Assembly: GCA_965178125.1 (NCBI GenBank)
Contig: OZ237737.1
Span: forward strand, 1,364,001-1,428,000
Length of the DNA: 64,000 bases
Direction of reading: 5' to 3'
Source: Bilabrum cf. latius
Lineage: Eukaryota > Bigyra: Bicosoecida > Bigyra > Bicosoecida
Both the position numbers and the translations under genes were made by a program. Below the pieces are notes generated by a model that was not told the origin of the DNA, did not search any database, and saw nothing but the letters and a program-made list of their open reading frames with translations. Positions within the stretch are counted from its first letter, which is position 1; every line of letters starts with the position of its first letter. Below, in pieces: positions 47,701 to 61,300 of the stretch.

Positions 47701-50700
47701 GTCATGATGGAGGTGCTGTCGTCTGCTGCGGGGAGAACCAACGAGAAAGCAACGGCTCTAGTATCAAAGGGGTCTGCTGCACCGTCCTCGTAGTCAGGAG
47801 CGTCGTCAGGGTTACCAGTGTCGCCACGGGCAAGCACGTCAGCCGCCACGTTCGGGGGAACATCTCGTGGTGTAACATCGTTTGTGAAGTGGACCACTTG
47901 GCTCCCTGGCTTTGGGCTGCAGCAAGGCGAGGCTGCGGAGTAGGCAGGCGAGTCTGTCACTGGCATCGACAACTCCGGCGCTTCCTCCGCGGGGCAATCA
48001 ACTATGGAACGTGTGCTTGGCCAGCGGTATCGCGTGCCGCTGTGGAACGTACCTCGAGGCATGCAGCTGCACAGCATCATTGTCCCAACACAAGACACCA
48101 GGCGCGCCACCTTCGTGGCTAGTCTGCTGTTGCGGCACAGGAAGCACGGCCTGCTTGTGGGACCCACTGGTACCGGCAAGACTGCCCTCGTTCGCGGACT
48201 TGTGGAAGGGTTGCACTCCGATCGCTTCTCTACCGCAATCCTGCAGCTGTCATCCACAACATCCGCTGCCTAGGCCCAGGAGGTGGTCGAAAGCGCACTC
48301 GTGAAGCGGCGAATCGGGGTCTACGGCCCGTCGCTGGGAAGGCACGCGGTGATCCACTGTGATGATCTCAACATGGCATCCAAGGAGGAAGGGTCTGGCG
48401 CCTAGCCGCCCCTCGAGCTCCTGAGACAGTGGCTTGATCACGGTTCCTGGTACAGCCGCGACGAGAGGGGGAGGCCGCTCCGCAGACTGCGTGACATCGT
48501 GCTGCTAGCATCTATGGCCCCATCTGGAGGCGGCCGACAGGAGATCTCGGAGAGGTTGCTGCATCACTATGCATGCTTCTCGGTGACCGAGGGCGATTCA
48601 ACCACGCTTCATCGCATCTACGGCTCGATTCTGTCTTGGTTCTTGCGGGAAGCGTCACCGGACGTGCAAGCCAGCTGCCAAAGGGTTGTTGCCACCGTGA
48701 TCGATGTATTTGAAGCAGTCAAGATGCGTCTGCGGCCGACTCCGTCTCGCACCCACTACGTCTTTTCCCCCAGAGATCTCAGCCGGGTCATTCACGGAAT
48801 CTGCTTGTCTGATCCGTCTAGTTTATCAGATCCCTTGCACTTGGTTCGGTTGGTAGGTCACGAATGCGAGCGCGTGTTCGCGGACAGGATCGTGGACGCT
48901 GCCGATTTGCAGTGGTACAACTCACTGTGGAGACAGGCGTGCAACAGGCACAACAGTGTGCCCTGGCTGCACGCGCGACAGGTCTACTACGACCACCTGC
49001 TCACGAAGCGGAGGGAAGCAATCGAAGCGGCTGAGCGCGAGCAGAAGGCTGCTGACGAGAAGGCCGGCGACGTTGATGGTGACGTGCCAGCCAAGCTGCT
49101 CAGGCTCGGGAGCGCCGAAGAGCTTCGGCTCGTAGACGCAGAGGAGTCCCACCAGGGCGTTCCGTCCGGCACCTTGCAGCAGGGCGCCAACAAGAACTCC
49201 TTGCTGTTCGCCTCGTTCGTCTCGGACCCTGCAGAAGACGATATCTTTGCTCCGGTGGCTAGTCGAGCTGCTAACGCTGGCATGGCGCCGGCAGGGGGCG
49301 CTGACAAGGAGCAGCCGCGGCAGAGCGGCACCTACGGCGGGTCATCCGTGCAGGGTGGTGCCTCTGGTGAGATGCCGGGTCCTGCCCCTGCACAGGGCGT
49401 GGGTGCATCCAGTGGCAGGCCGAGGTATATCCAGTGCCGGTCCGACGCCCATCTCCACGCTGTTCTGGCCCGCAAGCAGCGTGGGTACAATAGAAAGCAC
49501 ACTAGCCACAAGCTCGAAATGGTGTTGTTTGATGCAGCAAGGCAACACGTGTGCCGAGTTGCCCGTGTACTTGCACAGCCAAGGGGACACTGTTTGCTCT
49601 GCGGGCTGGACGGGAGCGGGAGGCGAAGCGTAACTCGACTCGCGGCTTACGCTCAGAACTGTGACCTGATCGAGCCGGATGTCTCAAATGCGTCTCATTA
49701 CTCGCTGCAGGACTGGCGTGAGGACCTCAAGAACGCATTGCTGCAGTCTGGTCTCCACGGGAAGCATGTGGCCATGGCTGTGCTCGAATCACAGATTGCC
49801 ACTGCAGGGAATCAGCTGCTCGATGATGTCTCGCTGCTGCTGAACGGCGGCCAGCTCCGATCCAACGATGTGCTTGACCAGGAGACCCAGAGGCGCATTC
49901 AAGAGGAGCTTGGGCCTGCGGCACGGCAGGCGCAGCTCGACAAGCGGATTGCTGCGCAGCAGGTATAGGCTGATGCTGCCTCTCGCAGGCCAGGCAGCGT
50001 GCAGCATGGCAGCCAGCGCGGAGGCGCGAGCACGTCACAGCTTTGGACCGCGGCGAGTGGGGCGGGATCCAGTGCAGCAAGAGGATCTGCAACCAGGCTT
50101 CACTCCAGCACTGCTGCCGACTCTGGGGATGGGGGAGAGGGGGAGTCCGGTACCGACGTGATCAGTTTTTTCTTCGAGCGAGTGCGGAAGAATTTCCACA
50201 TGGTGCTGATCTTTTCTCCTGCCAGTCCTCATTTCCGCGCCAGACTGAGGCAGTTTCCCTCCCTAGTCGATTGCACGACCATCGATTGGTTCCACGAGTG
50301 GCCGCAAGAAGCGCTGCAGGCAGTTGGGCAGTACGTCCTTGTGAAGGCATCCAAGGCAACACAGCGTGACCACAACGCGAGGCGCGGTAGCTTGGCAGGA
50401 TCGCTTGACAGGCGATCGAGCAAGGGTTCTTTGGACGGAGCTTCGGTGGTGTCGCTGCAATCCACGGTGGTGCCTGAAAGCAGCCCATTCCACCAACCGT
50501 CGTCTCTCCTGGTGCAGCTAGCCAGCGATCGAACTGCTCTCCAGCGGGCAGTTGAAGTGTGCGTGCGAATGCACACCAGAGCCGAGGTGTCTTCGCACGA
50601 GCTGCTGAGAGAGCGGGGCCGCCACAATTATATCACGCCCGCCAACTACTTGCAGCTGCTCAAGCTATACGCAAACATTTTGCAGAAGCAGTCGACCCGC

Positions 50701-53700
50701 ACAGACGCGAAGCGGCGTCGGTATGCGCATGGAGTGCAGCGCATCAGGGACGCGGAGATCGTCGTGTCTAAGCTGAACGAAGAGCTGCGCGTGCTGACAC
50801 CGCAGCTGGAACAAGCACGCGTGGACACGGAAAAGGTACTCAGGGACGTCGAGGAGCAGCGGCTTGCAGCAGATGCCAAGCGGGTTTCGATTGAAAAGGA
50901 GCAGCAGGAGTGCGCGGAGTCCATGATGAAGGCTCAAGAGCTCAAGGATGAGTGCATGGCTGAGCTGGAGGCAGCCATGCCTCGACTTGAGAACTCACGC
51001 AAGGCACTGCGGACGCTGACCAACGCCGACATCTCGGTGATCAAGAGCATGAAGGAGCCGCCGAAGGGCGTGCGGCTCACCATGGCCGCAGTGTGCATTA
51101 TGCTGAAGAAGAAACCCGAGACTATTCATGTGCGAGGCAGCATAGGGGGCAGATCAGAAGCTGTCAAAGACTACTGGCGTCCAGCCAAGGCATAGCTGCT
51201 CAACGACACCCGGTTCCTCAAGACTCTGCTGAAGTTCAAGCATGAACGACTGACAGATAAGATCCTCGAGAAGCTTGAGCCATTCCTTGAATCCGAAGAA
51301 TTCACCCCTGCCGTCGTGTCAAAGTCTTCTTCCGCTGCGGCAGGCCTCTGCAGCTGGGTGCGAGCAACGGTTGAGTTTCACAACGTTGCGCTGCAGGTTG
51401 CTCCCAAACAGGAGAGGGTCGAAGCAGCATCTGAGGCGCTATAGACAGCGCAGGAGGACCTCAAGCTTAAGGAGAAGGAGCTAGAAGAGGCAAATGAGCT
51501 GCTGGAGCGCCTGCAGAATGATCTAGCTTCAAACGAGCACCGCCGCAAGACGTTGCAGGCACAGCACGATCGCTGCAAGCTACGGATGGAGAGAGCCAAG
51601 GTCCTGATGGGTGGCTTGCAGGAAGAGAAAGAAAGGTGGTCGGATTAGTCGCTTGCTCTGCAGAGCAGCAGAGAGCGACTCGCAGGTGATGCGCTCCTGG
51701 CGGCCGGCACGACTTGCTACTTGGGCGCATTCCCTTGGAAGATGAGAAACGAGCTGCTGTGGCACTGGTGCGAGGCGTGCGATGTGTCTGCAGTCGAGAG
51801 GACAAGGTTTGAAGCCGACATGTTGCGAGCTTTAGAGAGCGAAGCAATGAGCCAGCGTAGAAGGCATGCTGGCGGAACAGGCCAGCCGTCTCGGGCTGCA
51901 TCTGGGGCCGGCGACGACTCTAATCTTGGTGAGCCGAAGCCACCCACGCATGCACCGGCGTCAACGTCCAGCGTAGGATCTAGGCCGGGTCGGCGACTTC
52001 GCAAGATGGGCTCCTCCAGGCGAGGCCTTGAGGTGGAGACTGGGGCTGGAGAGCTGGACAGGAGTGACACCGCTGACTCGTCAGAGGCCAGTTCCGCTGC
52101 ACGCAGCCAGGCAGCTGCCTTTGCCCAGGGTGTCGGATCTACGATGATGACCCCGGCCCTTGCAATCCAATAGCCTGGCGGTGGCGGCTCGCACAGAGGC
52201 CAGAGCCAGTACAAGAAGGCTGGTGGTTCGGATGGCCCGTTCTTCGGGTCCTCAGACCCGAAAGCACGGACTGCTGCCGAGATTTTCTTGGCGGCTCGAC
52301 AACACGCCGAGCGGTCAGAGTGGAGCCTCTCTCCGTTCAAGCTAGACAGGGTGATCGGAGACGAGTCAGATATTCGACAGTGGCGTTCGAACGGTCTACC
52401 GGCAGACGAACTCTCACTCCAGAATGCACTCATACTGTAGGCAGCCATGCCTGTGGTTTGGCCGCTCCTCATCGACCCCGAGGGGCAGGCGTCTGCATGG
52501 GTTATTAAGTAGTTCTCCAAGGAATGGGCGGCCAAGCGGGCCGCAGAGCAGCCTGGTGGCAGGGATCAGAGCGGATCTGCGGCCGCTGGATCTGCAGCCA
52601 CTTCGGGAGTCATTGGTATGCTTCGCTAGACGAAGTCGGGCGGTGGATCTGAAGCCGGGAGCAAGCGCAGACAACACACGAGTCTTGCGGCTCAGCGAAA
52701 GAAGGTGCTGCAGCAGCGGCACCAGGGATCAAGCGGTGGTGGCGCGCTGCCAACGGATGGTGTTGTGGTTGTGAGACCCACAGATGCTAGGCTGGATTCG
52801 CAGCTTGAGTCAGCCGTGCAGCTGGGTTAGACCTTAATCCTTGACGGTGTAGCAGGTGATACGGTGGAACCTTGGGGCCTCATCGAGCCGTTGCTGAGCC
52901 GTCGTACGTTCCGCACGGGCGTTGGAGCTGGCTTTGAAGCGGTGAAGATCGGCCAACGCACGGTGCAGTGGGGCGAAGGGTTCCGCCTAGTGCTCGTGAC
53001 TCGAGAGGCGAACCCGCACTACTCCCCAGAGGTGCGCGTCCGCGTCAACTTGGTCGATTGTGCGAGCACCTTTAACGGCCTGACGCACCAGATGCTTTCG
53101 CTTGTTGTTAGGAACCAGCAGCCAGAGCTTGAGAACCAGATGTCTAGCGCACTTCGGGACATTGCGGAGAGCAGTGCAGCGCTGCGACAGAGCGAGGATG
53201 AAATCCTCAGGTTGCTTGCGGCTCGGGGAGATGAAGACAACGATGAGTACGGCAGTGGCCACGGGGCCTCTGAGTCAGAGGTTGTCGAAGGTATGACCAC
53301 GCAGCTATCAGCAGCCGACGACGATGCTGTTGGGCTAGAAGATGACGATGCAGCAGGTGGACGGCAGCACACTGTCGGCATCTCATCTAGTGCGCAGGGA
53401 GGACGAGCATTGCAGTCGCCTCCTGCAGCCCGTTCAAAGCAAGGCATGGACGCCGAAGTAACCGACAGCCTTGCGGGTGGAGATACTATCCTGGACGACG
53501 AGGAGCTTGTTGGTGCTCTACAGAGCGGTCGCGATGCAGCGGCAGCTGCTCAGGTCAAGCTGCAGTAGGCAGAACGCGTGAGATCACGCATGGTCCAAAG
53601 CAGAGCCGAGTATCATGCAGTGGCCCTGAGAGCGGCTAGCCTCTACTTTGCTGTGGCCGATCTTAATCGCGTGGCGCATATGTATAGCTATAGCATGGAG

Positions 53701-56700
53701 TGGTTCCGGGGCCTGGTGCTCGCAGCGCTCAAGGCCGACCCTGTCCCGAAGTCCTCTCCGAAGATCGACAAGCTTCGCAGCCTGTGTCAGAGCATCACGT
53801 TTGCGGTGTTCAAAGGTGTCACTGTCGGGCTTCTGAATGCCCACCGGTTCCCGTTCCTGCTTCTTCTCATGCTGCGGATCCTGCAGTCTGAAGGGCATGC
53901 AACCGAGAAAGAGGTGCTGTTCCTGTTGTCTGGCCAGGTGGGATCCTCGGGTGCGCAGCCACCGAACCCAGCAAGAGAAGACGTTGACTGGGCAGACGAC
54001 GATGGCGTATCTAGTGGTGACTTTGGGGAGGAAGAGGATGAAGACGACGGGATCGGCATCACGGCTTCAGCATCGAGAGCTGACATGGAGGTTCCCGGCA
54101 ATGCTGGCGGGACCGGTGCTCTGTGGATGAGCGATCAGAGCTGGGGGAACCTGGTTGGACTTGGCAACATCAAGTCCATGGCTGGCATACACCGTTTCCT
54201 AGCTTTCGGCGAGAAGTCAGATAAGGAGCCTCCGGTGGCCGCGATGCGAGGCACATCCCTCGGTGCCAGCTAGGTTCGTGCTAGCAGGATGAATTCCACC
54301 GGTCCAATGCGGCAATCAAGTCGATTGGGGGCTCAAAGTGGTGGAGGTGCCGCGAGTCGTAGCGATACAGAGAATCCTGATCAGGAGCAGCGGCTGTAGG
54401 CGCTGAAGCAGCTGAGGCGGGTGATGCTTGCTGACGATCCCGCGGCGCAGCTGCAGATGCTCTTGTCTGGCAGGGCTAGCAACACGGACGAGGTGGATGA
54501 AGATGGAGATGCAATCGGTGCCCTGCCGAACGTGTTTCCTGGAGCAACCGGCCGGAAGAAACTCGGTGCTGCTGGAAGTGAGGCCGGCAGCACGCCTGCA
54601 TCACAGGTAGGCCATGGAGGACGTTCGAGACGAGCCAGCGCGAACAAAGGGCTGTGGGCTCCAGGTGGAGCCAGCGGCTCGCGCACCCCGGGGCGTGGGT
54701 CCATGTTCGGTGGCTCTGTGTCCGGCCGTAGCTCTGTAAGAGGGGGTGGCGCTGCCGCCAGCGTCACCGGCTCTGGTGGCCGCAGCGTAGCTGGAAGCGC
54801 TGCTGCTGGTGGTCCCGGCGCGATCGACCTACGCGCAGAGAGACTTGCCAGCATGCCCACGTCGCTCGGTGGTCAGCGTCAAGTGATTGGACCGCTGTCA
54901 ACTCTGCAAGCCTCCAAGGCAAGGGTGATCGCGGCAGAGTCACGAGGCGACGCCTACAAGAAGCAGATGGCGGCGCAGCTGCAGCAGCCGCCGTCGCGAG
55001 AGAGCACTGGGTCTGGGTCTGCCCAGGCTGACGGTGGCACCGAGCTAATGTCTCCTACGCCCATGAGCCGCATGGACACTCAGCCCATTACACCGCAGAT
55101 CGCGACTGCCCGAGTCCCGATGCCCCCAGCGAAGCGCTGGTCCAAGCTGACTGCCTTCCAACACCTCATGTTGCTTCGCAGCTTGCGGCCCGACAAGTTC
55201 ATCAGCGCCGCGAGGGAGTTTGTAGCGTGCCACTTGGGGCCCGAATACCTGGAGCCCGTGCGGCTGGACATGAACGAGGCGTACCAGGACACTTCGTGTG
55301 AGACGCCGCTGGTCTTCCTTCTGGCTCCTGGCTCGGATCCGGTGCTGGAAATCCTCAACCTGGCGGACGCCCAGTCCATGAGGAGACGAACGCACATTGT
55401 GTCGCTGGGCAAGGGTCAGGGTCCCGCTGCTTCGCTCAGGATCCAGCTGGCAATGGCCAAGGGCGACTGGGTGGTGCTGCAGAACTGTCACCTGGCTCGA
55501 TCGTGGCTGCACCAGCTGGATCGAATCGTGGCGGGTCTCTCCACCGACACGGCAGCACGAGACTTCCGGCTGTTTTTGACCTCTGCGCCCTCTCCGACCT
55601 TCCCGCTCTCGGTGTTGCGAAGGTCGATCAAGGTGGTCAACGAGCCGGCGGGAGGGGTGGCAGCGTCCGTCTCACGAGCCCTCGCCCAGCTCGACTCGGA
55701 ATGGTTCGAGCAGGCAGCCCAGCCGCGCTCCTTCCAGCGACTACTTCTCTCGCTCTGCTTCTTCCATGCGGCGCTCCTTGGCAGAAGGAGGTACGGGCCG
55801 CTCGGTTTCGCAGTCACGTATGACTTCAGCGACTCTGACCTCGGCATTTCGATTGCTCAGCTCCGGCACCTTCTCGACGACGCCGCATCACCCCAGGCCC
55901 TCAAGGCGGTCAGAGAGGCAAAATAGAGAGCGTCTGCGATGAAAGCATCACAGGGCGCAGCCTCGCAGTCCATGTCGATCAGCAGCGCGAGAAAGATGAC
56001 CAAGTCAGAGGCTGAAGCCAAGGCGAAGGCCGAGAGGGAGCTCCTGGATAGCCAGCCAGAGTCCGTCCCGTTTGAGGCTCTGCGATACCTGATCGGACAC
56101 TGCTACTACGGCGGCAGGGTAACGGACAATCGTGATCGGCGCACGCTGTTGGCCATGCTGCGAGTCTGCATGCACGACGGCATCGTGCATAGCACATCCG
56201 AAGAGGACGAGCACGCGGCGTAGGAGCTGAGGGAGGGCTCTGGCCCCACCAGCCTGCGACTGTGCGAGAGTGGTGCGTACAGGCTGCCCGTGCTGCCCTC
56301 TGACCACCGGACCCTGCACGGCTACCGACGGTACGTGGAGATGGTGATGCCCAACGAAGACGAGCCGGAGACGTTCGGGCTTCACGCGAACGCTGCAGCT
56401 GCCCAGGCCACCGCAGAGGCCCACGACGTGCTCCACACTCTGCTGAGCCTCGAGCACCAGGACGCATCGCAGGCAGCGTCTGCGGCAGCGGCGGCCGCGG
56501 CTACCGGTCAGGCTTCTCAAGCAGAGCATGCAACTGCGGGCGACGATGGCGGGCCTACCGGAATGGCTGGTATCGGTGGCAGCGCGCATCAGCTGGGCGG
56601 TGGCGCCGGTGGCGGAGACGGCAACTCGCCAATGGCCATCTCGGACCCGAGCCGCGGTGGTGCCGACTATGAGGTCCGGCGCCTCGTGCAGCTGATCAAG

Positions 56701-58179
56701 GCCCAGCGCAACACGCACCAGATGCCGCTCGTCAGGGAGGTCAGAGCCATCCTGTTTAGGCTGCCCGTGGACCCTTGCTTCGACTTGGAGCTGACCGAAG
56801 CGAGGTATCCGAGGTCTTACGACAAGTCGCTCAACGTCGTGCTCCTGCAAGAAATCGCAAGGTACAATGGGCTTGTCTACGAAGTGCGCAAGCAGCTTGT
56901 AGGGCTGTTGGAAGCGCTCGCGGGTCAGGTCGTAATGAGCGCAGAGCTGGAGAGCGTGGCAGCAGCCTTGAGCCAGGGTGCGGTGCCACAGGGCTGGCGC
57001 GATGTCTGTTACGTGTTTGCGAGCCGGACTCCGCTCGCAGCGTGGATTGACGACCTTGCAGCCCGCCTGCGCTTCTTCCGACGGTGGATCCGGTGGGGCC
57101 CGCCGCCTAGCTTCTGGCTTGGGTCCTTCTTCTCGCCGCACAGCTTCTTGACGGCCGTGACGCAGAAGCACTCCAGGCGGATCGGGGTGCCCATTGATGA
57201 GCTGCAGCTTAGCTGCGCCGTTCTCACGGCGGAGCCCCCGTCGATGCTTGTGGAGCTAGACGATGCTGCGGTGCGCCGGCAGCGCGAAGCCGCAGCTGCT
57301 GCCCGACAGGCTGCCACTGAGGCTCGCGGCTTGGACGCGACCAGCGAGACCGTGGTGGGAGTCGATGCAGCAGGCGAGGACGCGGGGCTGGGGCTTACTT
57401 CTCTCGAGGTCGAGCCTGGAAGCGAGCTGGATGCGGCCTCCCGGAAGCCTTCGGCGCGGCGTCATGGAGGCTGGCTTCCTGAAGGTGAGTTGGAGCCGCC
57501 AACCGCCGGCGTGTACGTGCACGGGCTGGTGCTAGAGGGCGCGGCCTGGGACAGGGTGGAGCGGGTGCTTTGCGAGCAGCGGCCGGGTCAGCTGTACGAC
57601 CAGATGCCGATGCTGTGGCTGCGCCCAAGGGTGAGTGCATCCCTCCAGCGTGCGGTGAACGGGAGACTGAGCCGCGTCAGCGGCAGTGGTGCCGGCGAGG
57701 GATTCCGTCCGTCATCAAACGAGAGCCACCGCAGCGCAGGTGCAGGTGCTGGTGCACAAGACCCTGAGAGCAGGCTCGAGGGAGACGGAGATGCTTCTGC
57801 CGTGGGTCCCGGGGGCGTGTCTGCCAAGGACGCTCTCCTGGGTCCTGACGATCCGGGCTTTATGTGTCCCGTGTACTTGACCACGGACCGGCGCGGCGCG
57901 CTGAGCACGACGGGCCATTCCACGAATTTCCTGGCAGAGGTTACGCTGCCTGCGACCCCGCTCGTTCCGGGGGAGTTCGGGTTCGAGCAGCTGGCCCCTA
58001 GGGCGCCGCGCAGCAGCGGGGGAGCCGGTGCGCGCGGGTCTGTTCGCGCAGGTGGGGCGCATCTTCGCGGGATCGTGCCGGATCTGAGCGAGTCCGAGAG
58101 GACGAAGCTTGGGCTGCAGGCCGCGGCCGAGCACTGGCAGAGAAGAGGGGCGGCCTTGGTGTGCCATCGAGCCACTTGA
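32779..58179 (+). CDS. axonemal dynein heavy chain, giant form
   Basis: One frame of 8466 codons to a TGA at 58177, interrupted under the standard code by about fifty TAGs. Order: an unrecognised N-terminal region of about 2700 residues; the linker (about 2940-3310: DIQRQMPQEGRRF, KNLARFLEKKRLAFPRFFFL); AAA1 P-loop GPAGTGKT (about 3804) with WSCFDEFNRI; AAA2 [28 protein letters not shown] and SPATVSRCG; AAA3 GPTGTGKT with VIHCDDLNMASKE and PPLELLRQWLDHG; AAA4 GLDGSGRRSVTRLAAYAQ; the stalk coiled coil (about 5970-6290); AAA5 (SLQNALIL, WPLLIDPEGQA); AAA6 (SLGKGQGPAAS, DWVVLQNCHLA); and the C-terminal domain (GVYVHGLVLEGA, LSTTGHSTNFLAEV). The motor drives ciliary beating by ATP-powered microtubule sliding. 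Typical heavy chains are 4000-4600 residues. The extra length is the N-terminal region plus acidic or Ser/Gly-rich inserts between conserved blocks. The subtype (inner or outer arm) is not settled. Confidence 0.93.
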
Positions 58180-58389
58180 TGAACTGTAGAAGTGTGCTCT
58201 TGTAACAAATTGATATTTAGCATTCGCTACTGCGACCACAACGCACGCCAGCGGCTGGCCAACCCGAAAAAAAATCATTCGGAATTCAATTAATCACCAA
58301 CGGACCCAAAATCATTCGCTGTTTACCAGACATACAACTTTTCTTGTATTCGATGCTAGCTTGTGTTTTCGCTTAATTTTGTTACCGAA
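58180..58389. other. intergenic, dynein terminator to next promoter
   Basis: 210 bp, AT-rich. The 11-mer AAAATCATTCG occurs twice (near 58271 and 58308), directly repeated, the first copy preceded by a run of A. It may be promoter or 3'-end sequence. Confidence 0.4.
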
Positions 58390-61300
58390 ATGGAAGCTCG
58401 TCGCGCCGCATCGATTGTCGTCGCCGCGTTTCAGGGACATGCGATAAGGCTACATGTCCTGGAGGCGCTTCGAAATGTCGAGATGGCAAAGCATTGGGAG
58501 ATAGCGAAGGCATTCCTTTTATATTGTGAAATTCAAGCAATTCGCTTGCCCCACGGACCTGCGGCAAATCCCGATGCTCCAGAACAAGCAGGGCAGATGA
58601 CTTCAAGCGAGGACCTTGGCACGCGATATAGCGAAGCAGCAATATGCCGTCGAGTGGCTACTCAGCAGACTGCTACGAGGCAAAAGCTTGAGGCAAGTGC
58701 GGTCAGCCCTCAGCTTGCGCGTTTGGATGACGTGTGTCCCCTTGATCGAGTCAGGGTTGACGATGAATCTAATGTGGTCTTGTCGAGCTTGCGATCGTCT
58801 GCGGTTCGTAACATGCTGGCATTGCGTTAGTGCGCTTTCATTGGTACGTCATTCTCTCGCCTTGGCGCACGCGTCGAGCGCTTGCTTCCTGAACTTGCCC
58901 GCATGACGCTCGGCGGGTTCATCTTGTTTTGCGTGGATTGTGGAATACTTGACGAGCACAGACCGTTCCGCTTCATCTATGGCGTGTTCAAGAGTGCCAT
59001 TGAACACTAGTATGCCGCATGCAAATAGCGCCTGCGGCGGTCCCGCTTGCAAGGGGCTGCCAGGAAGGCGCGCCGCTTGTCGATTGATCTGCGGGAGCGC
59101 CAGCGCCTAGAAAGGGAGGCCGAGGACAAGCACCGCAACCTGCCACCCAGCATACGAGCACAGCTGTCATCACAATAGGCTATTCACATCACGAATACAA
59201 CACATTCTGCTTCTAGCAGGAGCCAAGCCGCTAGCAAGCCAATGTCAACAGCAGGTGTCGAAGATGATGGATTACCACGGGGAGGTGCTGCCGCTGCCGC
59301 TGCAGATATTCAGGATGGCACCCCGAGGGCGCGGGTCCCCTTCGGCGGAGCAACTCCCTCGCTAGCTGTTAGTGCAGAAGGAGATGCAGGCAGTTCGCGG
59401 GAACATGAGAACGAGGATCAAGAAGAAGGCCATTCTGCAGAGTAGGTGCCACCACACGAGGTACCATCCGCAGCAAGCCTGAAGCAGCTCCTGCACCCCT
59501 GGTCGCCTGATGAAGAAACTGAGCAAGAGGCTTTGAATGTACCTCTTTGGCGGCGGACACTCACCCAGGACGGCTTCGAGGTGGCCCTGAGGAGGCTGAG
59601 CGACGCGTACGTTTTGGAGAGCTACGGGGCTAGGAAGAACGCAGCTCCACGCGGGGGGGATGCCGGCAGCGGGCCGGCTACCAGTGGCTTAGTCGGTTTG
59701 CTGAAGAGCACATCTAGCGCCGCCGGATCGAGTGGATCGAAAAGGGTCGGCCGCGCCAATATACTGCAAGCACTTGCGAAGCGAAGCGATGCTGGGCCGG
59801 GTCTCTCACAAGACTCGAAAAGCTTCAGTGAAGCTGAGGCCAAGACGAAAAAGCGCCGGGGATCTGTTGCCAGTATGGTACACAAGTCAGCCGCAGATGC
59901 AGAACAAGCAGCCCTGGTTGGTGCTGCGACAGCTGCTGTCGTGTCTGGCGATCATAGCGAGGGCCAGCGCAGACTCAATCTGCTGCTTGGTACTTCAGAC
60001 CAACACTCTCGTCCGCGCCCTATGGCACTAGGGCATCCACAAAGGTCGTTGGGATCGGGAATTGTCGCAAATTTCGGCGGTACTGGCCTTTCTAGACTTC
60101 GGGCGGCGGCGCACAGGGTACATCCCCAGGCTGTGATGATCTCGGATCAGGCCAGACTGAAGCTCTTCCTCTGTCACATTGTGTGGCCGTGTGCGTAGAG
60201 ACGATACGAAGCGTAGGGAGGCTGTTTACTGTGGGACACAGCGTTATCACGCCTTACACCGGATGCTGGAGCGAGGCTACGTCGCATGCAGCTCGCCAGG
60301 CTGCCTAGGCACCTTCTTGATGGTTTGAAACGGGACTCGCCTAAGCAGCGTCGGTCTAGCGAGAACTCCAGGCAGGATCCTGACAAAGCCAAGTGTGGAC
60401 CGAGTAAGACTAATCGTGCCAAAGCTGAGGACGCGGTCTCCCTCCAGCAGGTTGGGGTGAGGGTTATTTTGAAGCCAGCCACCTCCTCGAAAGCGAGAGC
60501 GAGTGCAGGTCAGCCTTCCAAATTGATGAAATCCTCTTCGGCGTCAGCAAGTGTAGAAGAAGTGATCGTCCGCCAGGCAATCGATGGAACGATCTCCCGT
60601 GTTGGCCAGGGAGCGCTCGGTCGGAGACGAGATAGATCAAGCTCGCCCAAGAGGGCGAACCTCGGTGATGCAAAGATCGGGGCCAAAGAGCCTACTGCCA
60701 CGAATGGGCTGCCAAGAGGGCCGTTCGAGTGCGTCGATTCAGTCAATTCAGTATCCGCCGCAAAAGGTGGCACTCCACCTGCCCCGGGTTCAGATTTTGA
60801 CAGGGTCCGGGTGCTGTCAGACAGCAGGATGGCTGCACTCCTTGTCGCTAGCGAGCACGACTACGCTGCCTTGTTCCAACGATATGCTCGGCCTGTTCCA
60901 AAACAAGTGAAGATGCTGGCTCGACCGCGGCGCTGGTTTCATCGCGGCTCTGCACTGCTTGTGCCTCCCGAACCGGATGCTGATGAAGCTACATCAAGCG
61001 GGTCCGGACCTGGCAACGTGCAGCAGCGGCGGCGAGCCATTATGCGGTAGCGGTAGGCGTCTCGCTTCTCTGCGCTTAGCGATGCTTTGCGGCGCGTAGA
61101 CTTGGTGATAGGAGCAAAGTCTGGGTTTCTCCTGCCGGGTGGATCGATCGGATCGCTGTCGCATGACAAGCCAGGCAGCCGATCCCGCTCCAAGACGACA
61201 CGCCCCTAGTCGCTGCCTGAGGTTGCTGCAAATCAAGCATTTTTCAAGTAGCAGAAACCAATGCTTCGAATGCAGTACGCAGATTTTTTGCGGGCGATCG

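Noticed and set aside
32779-58179. Dynein region as a decayed pseudogene or many small genes broken by stops
   Set aside because: All interruptions are TAG, never TGA or TAA, and there is no frameshift over 25 kb. Catalytic motifs are intact on both sides.
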